The position numbers were made by a program, and so were the translations under genes. From assembly GCF_029525575.1 (NCBI RefSeq), contig NZ_JAPDIA010000003.1:620001-684000 (forward strand): a stretch of DNA of 64,000 nt, written 5' to 3'. Source of the DNA: Cohnella rhizosphaerae (lineage in GTDB: Bacteria; Bacillota; Bacilli; Paenibacillales; Paenibacillaceae). Under the pieces are notes generated by a model. That model had not been told where the DNA came from. It worked only from the letters and a program-made list of their open reading frames with translations, and did not search any database. Shown here piece by piece: positions 57,253 through 64,000 of the stretch (positions within the stretch are counted from its first letter, which is position 1; each line of letters begins with the position of its first letter).

Positions 57253-60200
57253 ACGCAAACGATCTGTCGGAGCGCCTGCGCCGATTCCTGCGCGAGCTGT
57301 CCGAGGCGCAATGGCTCGAGCGCGCGGGCGTGCACGACTGGGCGATCGACCGGGCGACTTACGTGCTGCCGGGGCAATACGAAGAGATCGGGCCCTACGA
57401 GTCGGAAGGGCTCGCCGCTTTCCCCAGCAAGCAGGGGACGACGTACTTTTTCCGCAAAAGGCTCGAACTGCCCGGAGACTGGGTCGCTTCGGGCGCCAAA
57501 ATCGGCCTTGTGTTCGAGTCCGGCGGCGAGGGCTTGCTGCGCGTCAACGGCGCCTCATACCAGGGGCTGGACCGCAACCATACGTTCGCGACGCTGGACG
57601 CCGCCCGGATCGGCACGGCGCCCGAGCTCGAGATCGAGCTGTACGACCCGATCCCCGAGCCTGTCGATCCGCTCAACCGGCAGGCAGTCATCCAGCCGCC
57701 GATCTCCGCCATCCGCAGCGAGCTGGTGTTGGCCAATGCGCCCGTGCAGCGTCTGCTGTACGCGGCGACGGTCGTGCGCGACGCGGCCGTGCTGCTGCCG
57801 GAGACGGACTTTCGCAAGGCGCGGCTGATGGAGGCGCTGCTTCGCGCGATGGACGCATACGTGTCCCTGAGCGAAGGGGATATTCGCGCGGGTGCAGCTG
57901 TTGCAGGCATCGAGGCGCGGCTTGAAGCGGACGTGCGCGCGGTCGGCGGCAACGCAGAAGGTGTCCAGCATATGGTCGGGCAGTCGCACATCGACATCGC
58001 CTGGCTGTGGCCGGTGCGGGAGACGGTGCGCAAGACGAGCCGGACGTTCTCGACGGTGGACGCGCTCATGCGCGAGTATCCGGAATTCCGGTACGCGCAG
58101 AGCCAGCCGTTGCTGTTCGAATTTTTGAAGAACAACGATCCGGAGCTGTACGGGCGGGTGAAGTCGCGGATCGCCGAGGGCCGCTGGGAGCTCGTCGGGG
58201 GGCATGTATGTCGAGCCCGATTTGAACATCCCGAGCGGGGAATCGCTCATGCGGCAGATGCTGTACGGCCAGCGTTTTTACCAGGAAGAATTCGGACGCG
58301 TCTCGGACATCGAGTGGCTGCCGGATACGTTCGGCTACTGCGCGTCCCTGCCCCAGATTCTGAAGCACGGCGGCGTCCGCTATTTCATGACAACCAAGCT
58401 GAATTGGAACGATACGAACGTGTTCCCGTACGATCTGTTCCGCTGGGTAGGCATCGACGGCACGCCGATGCTATCTTACCTGAACCATGGCATCAACGAG
58501 CACACGACGCCGAAGGACATTCACGACCACTGGCAATCGTACCGGCAAAAGGACGTCTATCCCGAGCAGATGCTGCTGTACGGGCACGGCGACGGGGGGC
58601 GGCGGCGTGACGCGCGAAATGCTTGAATACGCGGACCGCGCGGACCTGATGGTCGGCCAGCCGGCGAGCAAGCACAGCACGGCCGCGGACTTTTTCGCTG
58701 GCGCGGAGGCGCGACGAGGCGAGCTGCCGGAATGGCGTGGCGACCTGTATCTGGAGCTGCACCGGGGAACGTACACGACGCATGGCCGCAACAAGCGCAG
58801 CAACCGCAAAGCCGAGGTGCTGTACCGCGAAGCCGAGCTTTGGCATGCGCTCGCGCTGACTCAGCTGGAAGCGGGACTGGATGCACGACTGCGCAGCGAG
58901 CTGCATGACGGCTGGAAGCTGATCCTGCTCAACCAGTTTCACGACATCATCCCGGGGTCGGCGATTACCGAAGCGTATGTCACCTCCGAGAAGGAATACG
59001 GGACGATCTTCGAAAAGGGACGCGAGAGCCTGGGCGCGATCCTGCTGGCGCTCGCCGGCGGAATCGATACGGCGGCCGGCGAGGGCGTGCCGTACGTCGT
59101 CTTTAACGGGCTCGGCTGGGCGCGGGACGTGCAGGTGGAGCTTGCGGCGCAAGGGATGTCCTCCGCGGGCGGACTCGCCGCTTATGACGGAGAGGGAGTT
59201 CGGCTCGCCGCCGACGCCGTCGGCGAAGAGCGGCTGGCCGTGCGCGTGCCGGCGGTGCCGGCGTTCGGGTACAAGACGATCTGGCTGCGCGAGCGCGCCT
59301 GGGCAAAGGACGTTGGTGTTGCGGTTTCGCGGGCACTGCCCGCTGGCGAGGGATCGAATGCGGGCGCAGGTGTGAATGCGGGTGCAGGCGTGAGCTCGGG
59401 CGCAAGACCGAATGAAGGCGAAGGACCGAATGAAGGCGCAGGACCGAATGAAGGCGAAGGCTCGAATGCGGGCGAAGGCTCGATTATGGGGGCTGCCGCG
59501 ACGGAAGTCGGGCAGCCGCTCGGCGACAGCTGGGAGACGGGCGCCTACCGCGTCCGCTTTAATGCGCGGGGCGAGATCGTCAGCCTGCTGGACAAGGCGG
59601 CCGGACGGGAGATCGTCAAGAACGGAGAGGCCGCGAACCGCTTCGGCTTCTACCACGACCGTCCGACGCTGTGGGACGCCTGGGACATCGACGAGCGCTA
59701 CGAGCTTCAGCCGGCCGGCGAGGCCGAGCTGCTGGAGAAGCGCGTCGCGCTGCAGGGCGAGACGATGGACGTGCTGCGCTTCCGCTGGCGGCTCCATCAG
59801 TCGGAGATCAGCCAGGACGTCGTGTTCTACCACGGCGACCGGCGCATCGACTTTCGTACCCGCGTCGTCTGGAACGAATCGCACAAGCTGCTGAAGGTCG
59901 GCTTCCCGATCGACGTCGTGGCGAGCAAGGCCACGTACGAGATTCCGTACGGGGCGCTCGAGCGTCCGACGCATCGCAACACGAGCTGGGAGCAGGCGCA
60001 ATACGAAGTGTGCGGCCACCGCTTCGTCGACGTGTCGGAGCACGGCTACGGCGTCAGCCTGCTGAACGATTGCAAATACGGCTACGACGTCCAGGGCACG
60101 ACGATTCGCCTGTCGTTGCTCCGAGCGCCGAAGTGGCCGGACGCCACCGCGGATCTGGGCGAGCATGAATTCACCTATTCGCTCTATCCGCACGAAGGCG

Positions 60201-60565
60201 ATTGGCGGACCGCGCACACGCTGCGCCGGGCCGCGGAGCTGAACGCCGGGGACGTCGTCCTGGCGTCGGCTGACCGCGGGAGCGGCTCGCTCCCGGCGAC
60301 CGGCACGCTGCTGCCGTTCGAGAGCGAGCATGTCGTGCTCGACGCGGTCAAGCCCGCCGAGGACGGCGACGGCATCGTGCTGCGACTGTACGAATCGTCC
60401 GGCGGCCGCGGCCGCGCCGCGCTGAGCTGGCCTCGGCCGTTCGCGCGCGCCGTGCTCTCCGACGCGCTTGAAGCGAACGGAGCGGCGCTTGGGGCCGCGG
60501 ATGGCCGGATCGAGCTCGCGTTTGCGCCGTTTGAGATTAAGACCGTTAAGCTTTTAGATCGCTAA
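57249..60565 (+). CDS. Glycoside hydrolase family 38 alpha-mannosidase, two frame breaks
   Basis: About 1104 residues after correction, cytoplasmic. Zinc site GQSHIDIAWLWPV, nucleophile Asp in EWLPDTFGYCASLPQ and the later zinc His in NQFHDIIPGS are all visible. G6 at 58197-58202 (read as G5: LVGGMYVEPDLN) and G6 at 58594-58599 (read as G5: GDGGGGVTREMLEYAD) restore one frame. An unusual Gly/Asn/Glu low-complexity insert of about 45 residues, encoded by 18-bp tandem DNA repeats near 59407-59460, separates the catalytic and C-terminal beta domains. Overlaps the GH3 gene by ATGA. Cleaves alpha-mannose, probably from high-mannose glycans. Confidence 0.92.
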
Positions 60566-60572
60566 GTTACCC

Positions 60573-61238
60573 TGCGGAACCGGCCGTCCGCGGCGGAATA
60601 GCGAAGCGCCAGCGTCTTATCCCGGCGGAAACGGCGGTATGTGGCGGAATAGCGATGCACCAGCGTCTTATCCCGGCGGAACCGGCGGTATGTGGCGGAA
60701 TAGCGAAGCGCCAGCGTCTTATTCCGTCGGAACCGACGGTTCGTAACGGAATAGCGAAGCGCCAGCGTCTTATCTCGGCGGAACCGGCGGTATGTGGCGG
60801 AATAGCGAAGCGCCAGCGTCTTATCTCGGCGTAACCGGCGGTACGCGGCGGAATAGCGAAGCGCCAGCGTCTTATCTCGGCGGAACCGGCGACGCGCGGC
60901 GGAATAGCGAAGCGCCAGCGTCTTATCTCGGCGGAACCGGCGGCGCGCGGCGGAATAGCGAAGCGCCAGCGTCTTATCCCGGCGGAAACGGCGGCGCGCG
61001 GCGGAATAGCGAAGCGCCAGCGTCTTATCCCGGCGGAACCGGCGGTATGCGGCGGAATAGCGAAGCGCCAGCGTCTTATTCCGGCGGAACCGGCGGTACG
61101 CGGCGGAATAGCGATGCACCAGCGTCTTATCTCGGCGGAACCGGCCGTCCGCAGCGGAATAGCGAAGCGCCAGCGTCTTATCTCGGCGGAACCGGCGGTA
61201 TGCGGCTGAATAGCGGAGCGCCAGCGTCTTATCCCGGA
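60573..61238 (+). repeat. Array C: thirteen 51-bp tandem repeats between GH38 and GH125 genes
   Basis: AATAGCG starts at 60597, 60648, 60699, 60750, 60801, 60852, 60903, 60954, 61005, 61056, 61107, 61158 and 61209: twelve intervals of exactly 51 bp, plus a partial unit before the first. Units read AATAGCGAAGCGCCAGCG then TCTTATCTCGGCGGAACCGG, with a weak dyad (AAGCGC/GCGTCTT). Variation is mainly at TATCYCGG and at the GGTAYG junction; two units carry the linked pair GATGCAC for GAAGCGC. It fills nearly all of the 740-bp gap. Unrelated in sequence to arrays A and B. Confidence 0.93.
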
Positions 61239-61305
61239 TTGTAGATCGCTAAATCATCCTTTATTTTAGCTCGTTAAATCAAACAGAAGCGGGGGCCTGC
61301 CTGCC

Positions 61306-62631
61306 ATGGAACAATTCAGATTGCCACAAATCGCGATGCCGAAGCTGACGCTGCCGGCGGCCGTGCGGGACGTGCTGGCGGAAGCCGAGCAGCGGCTCGC
61401 GCACCGTCCGAAGCTGCTCCGGCTTTTCAAAAATTGCTTCCCGAACACCCTCGAGACGACGACCAAGCTGCTCGAAGACGGCACGACGTTCGTCATCACC
61501 GGCGACATACCGGCCTCCTGGCTGCGGGATTCCGTCGAGCAGGTCGTCCATTACGTGCCGCTGGCCAAGGACGACGCCGATCTGCAGCGCATCATCGCGG
61601 GCCTCATCCGCCGCCACATTGCCTACATTCAGATCGATCCGTACGCGAACGCGTTTAACGAATCGGCCAACGACTGGCACTGGAATACGACCGACGTCAC
61701 CGAGATGTCGCCATGGGTATGGGAGCGCAAGTTCGAGATCGACTCGCTGTGCTTTTCGATGCGCCTGGCGTACCTGTACTGGAAGGAAACGGGACGCGCG
61801 GACGTGTTCGACGCAGGCTTCAAGCAGGCGATGCGTCTCATCGTCGACCTGTTCAAGACCGAGCAGCGTCACTTCGAGCTGTCGCCGTACCGCTTCACGC
61901 GCAACAACGGCATCCCGACGGATTCCCTGCGCAACAACGGGCTGGGCATGCCGGTCAACTATACGGGTATGGTCTGGTCCGGCTTCCGCTCGAGCGACGA
62001 CGCCTGCGATTTCCACTACAACATCCCGGGCAACATGTTCGCGGTCGTGGCGCTCCGCCATATGCAGGAGTTCGCCGAGTGGGTGTTCCGCGATATGGCG
62101 CTGCTGGCCGAACTGAAGGCGCTCGAGGCCGACATCGATCACGGCATTCAACTGTACGGCATCTACCGCCACCCCGAGTTCGGGCCGATCTACGCGTACG
62201 AGACGGACGGCTATGGCAACTACTGCCTGATGGACGACGCGGGCACGCCGGGTCTGATGTCCATCCCTTACCTCGGCTACGTGTCGGCGGACGATCCGAT
62301 CTACCGGAACACGCGCCGCTTCGCGCTGAGCAAGGAGAACCCGTTCTACTACGAGGGCAAAGTCGCGCGCGGCATCGGCAGCCCGCATACCCCGCCGGAT
62401 TACATCTGGCATATGGCGCTGTCCATGCAGGGCATCACGGCGTCGACCGCCGAGGAGAAGCTGGCGATGATCGCGATGCTCGAGGCGACGGACGGGGACA
62501 CCGGGTTCATGCACGAGGGCTTCCATGCCGACGATCCGGCCGTGTTCACGCGCAAGTGGTTCGCCTGGTCCAACAGCCTGTTCTCGCAGCTCGTCTACCG
62601 CGCGATGAAGGATGGATTGCTCGATGGATGA
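61306..62631 (+). CDS. Glycoside hydrolase family 125 exo-alpha-1,6-mannosidase
   Basis: Intact 441-residue (alpha/alpha)6-barrel enzyme, metal-independent. Family stretches VITGDIPASWLRDSVEQV, DPYANAFNESANDWHW, TEMSPWVWERKFEIDSLC, RNNGLGMPVNYTGMVWSGFR, and ENPFYYEGKVARGIGSPHTP match GH125 (formerly DUF1237). Known members, such as the pneumococcal enzyme, act with GH38 on high-mannose N-glycans. No signal peptide. Overlaps the next gene by 8 bp. Confidence 0.93.
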   Translation: MEQFRLPQIAMPKLTLPAAVRDVLAEAEQRLAHRPKLLRLFKNCFPNTLETTTKLLEDGTTFVITGDIPASWLRDSVEQVVHYVPLAKDDADLQRIIAGLIRRHIAYIQIDPYANAFNESANDWHWNTTDVTEMSPWVWERKFEIDSLCFSMRLAYLYWKETGRADVFDAGFKQAMRLIVDLFKTEQRHFELSPYRFTRNNGIPTDSLRNNGLGMPVNYTGMVWSGFRSSDDACDFHYNIPGNMFAVVALRHMQEFAEWVFRDMALLAELKALEADIDHGIQLYGIYRHPEFGPIYAYETDGYGNYCLMDDAGTPGLMSIPYLGYVSADDPIYRNTRRFALSKENPFYYEGKVARGIGSPHTPPDYIWHMALSMQGITASTAEEKLAMIAMLEATDGDTGFMHEGFHADDPAVFTRKWFAWSNSLFSQLVYRAMKDGLLDG

Positions 62632-64000
62632 TACGTTGAAAATCATCGTTTTTTACGACCCGTCATTTCCGGGCGCACCGGCGCTGTCGGAGGAGGAGGC
62701 GCGGCTGATCGGCGAGGTGGCGAATGCGGAGGAACTCGGCGAGCGCCTGCGCGGCGCGGCCGGCGGCTGTTTTGTTTCGCTGCACGCGCCGTATTTCCCC
62801 GTCGGCGCATGGGAAGACATCCTCGCGTACCTGAAACGCGGGGGGCGGGCTGCTCAGCGCGGGCGGCGCGCCGTTCCGCAAGCCGGTTCGCCGCGAGCGC
62901 GGCGCCTGGCATGTCGAAGCCGAGCAGACGGCTTATCATCGCCGGCTTCGCATTCACGAGATGCTGCGGGTGTCCGCCGAGCCCGTGGCGCGGCATGCTT
63001 CGCATGCCGATATCCCGCTGTTCGCGGGACAGGAGGCGCTGCTCGACGTTGCCGATACGTGGAACCTCGTGCCGCACGTGACGAAGTCGAGCGACCTGCC
63101 GCATCAGATGGGCTCGGCAGGCCCGATGGACGCGCACGTGTACGCGCTGCTCAAGGGCATGTCGGCCGACGGACGCGAGCGGTCCGCGCCGGTCGTCCTG
63201 TGGGAGAACACCAAGGGCGACTTCGCCGGCGGCCGCTGGCTGTTCGTGAACCAGCCGCTTGGCGACGCCTTCGCGGCGCGCGGCGGCTGGGCGGCCCTCG
63301 CAGGCTGGGCTCGGTTCTGCGCGCGCGGCGTGACCGAGCTGTGGCTGAAGCCAAGCTATGCGGTTTATGAAGCGCACGAACGTCCGCTGCTGAGGCTGCA
63401 GGCGCAGGCCCTCGGACGCGGCGGCGCGGCGGCTGACGGCCTTAAGCAGAAATGGACGTTCGACCTGCGGGTCGAACGCGAGACGAAGGACCAAGACGGC
63501 ACCGAAGAGCCGTTCCGTCTGACGCTTAGCGAGAAGGTGGGCCGGGAGCTGGACGTATGGCGGATCCCGGTGCCGTTGGACGTCCAAAGCGGCTTCTACC
63601 GGGCGTCCTGCCGGGCCGAATCGGATAACGGCGAAGTCCGCTATCTCCGCCAGGGCTTCTGGGGCGCGGATCCGGCCCTGCTGGCCGAAGGCGCGCCGAT
63701 CCGTGCGGGACGCGACTACTTCGAGCAGGACGGGCGTCCGCTGCCGATCGTCGGCATGACGTACATGACGAGCGACGTCGCGCGCAAGTTCCTGTTCCTC
63801 CCGAACGTATCGGTCTGGGACCGCGACATGGCGCAGATGCGCCGCGCCGGCATCAACTGGATCCGCACGGGCATCTGGACGGCGTACCGCAACATCATGC
63901 AGGTCGACGGCCATGTCTCGGAGGACGCGCTGCGCGCGATCGACGCGTTTTTGCTGACCGCCAAGAAGCACGGATTGCAAGTGACGTTCACCTTTTTCTC
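62624..64000 (+). CDS. Glycoside hydrolase with TIM-barrel start, partial, one frame break
   Basis: Runs off the window. After G6 at 62841-62846 is read as G5 (RGGGLLSAGGAPFRKP) the frame is open to the end, about 458 residues. N-terminal domains of about 370 residues are followed by what looks like the first strands of a (beta/alpha)8 barrel (GMTYMTSDVARKF, MRRAGINWIRTGIW, KKHGLQVTFTFF), as in GH2, GH5 or GH35-like enzymes. The family cannot be fixed without the catalytic half. It overlaps the GH125 gene and belongs to the same operon. Confidence 0.7.

Overview
The window is chromosomal DNA of a GC-rich, spore-forming member of the Paenibacillaceae, most like Cohnella or Paenibacillus. The evidence is the 16S/23S type, the Bacillales gene order hprK-lgt-ppaX-yvoF-his and trxB-rapZ-yvcK-whiA-crh, a cggR-gapA-pgk-tpiA-gpmI-eno operon, a Sda-like sporulation checkpoint protein, CtsR and CggR operators, and YesMN/LplA-type sugar loci. 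No prophage, insertion sequence or CRISPR array is visible.

Layout. 1-4860: the 3' part of an rRNA operon in the order 16S-5S-tRNAIle-tRNAAla-23S, with 5S inside the spacer and none after 23S, then tRNAs Met-Val-Asp-Phe-Tyr-Lys and a terminator. 4950-8370: a TagO/WecA-type transferase, a PucR/CdaR-type regulator and an MsmX/UgpC-type ATPase. 8377-17020: an Ssu/Tau-type ABC importer, its ATPase divergent from the rest, in one operon with two paralogous pairs of an AprA/FrdA-like flavoprotein and an AprB-like 2x[4Fe-4S] ferredoxin, plus an alpha/beta hydrolase. 17239-36935: hprK-lgt-ppaX-yvoF, a histidine operon (hisZ-G-D-B-H-A-F-IE), prs, a TPR protein, trxB, glk, rapZ, yvcK, whiA and an HPr/Crh protein. 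37071-39630: a SIMPL-domain protein, Sda-like protein, clpP and tRNA-Arg. 39840-47351: the CggR-controlled glycolytic operon and eno. 47499-64000: a YesMN-type two-component pair, an LplABC-type sugar importer without its own ATPase, and GH3, GH38, GH125 and a further glycoside hydrolase. This suggests uptake and intracellular breakdown of mannose-rich glycans; the MsmX-type ATPase at 7173 is the obvious candidate to energise that importer.

Two patterns run through the whole window. First, about 29 reading-frame breaks in otherwise well-conserved genes almost all lie at mononucleotide runs, and almost every one is repaired by removing one base. Two tRNAs and the 16S gene carry the same extra G. 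This looks like consensus error, so most broken genes are probably intact in the cell; I give them as single CDSs with corrected frames. Second, three unrelated intergenic tandem arrays (hisH-hisA, hisA-hisF, GH38-GH125) share a unit length of 51 bp. Two further intergenic repeat clusters (before GH3 and before eno) also show 51-bp spacing. Several of these units fold into hairpins. This shared-length, different-sequence intra-operon repeat system is the most unusual thing I see. The duplicated AprAB-like/ABC operon is the best candidate for an undescribed metabolic system.
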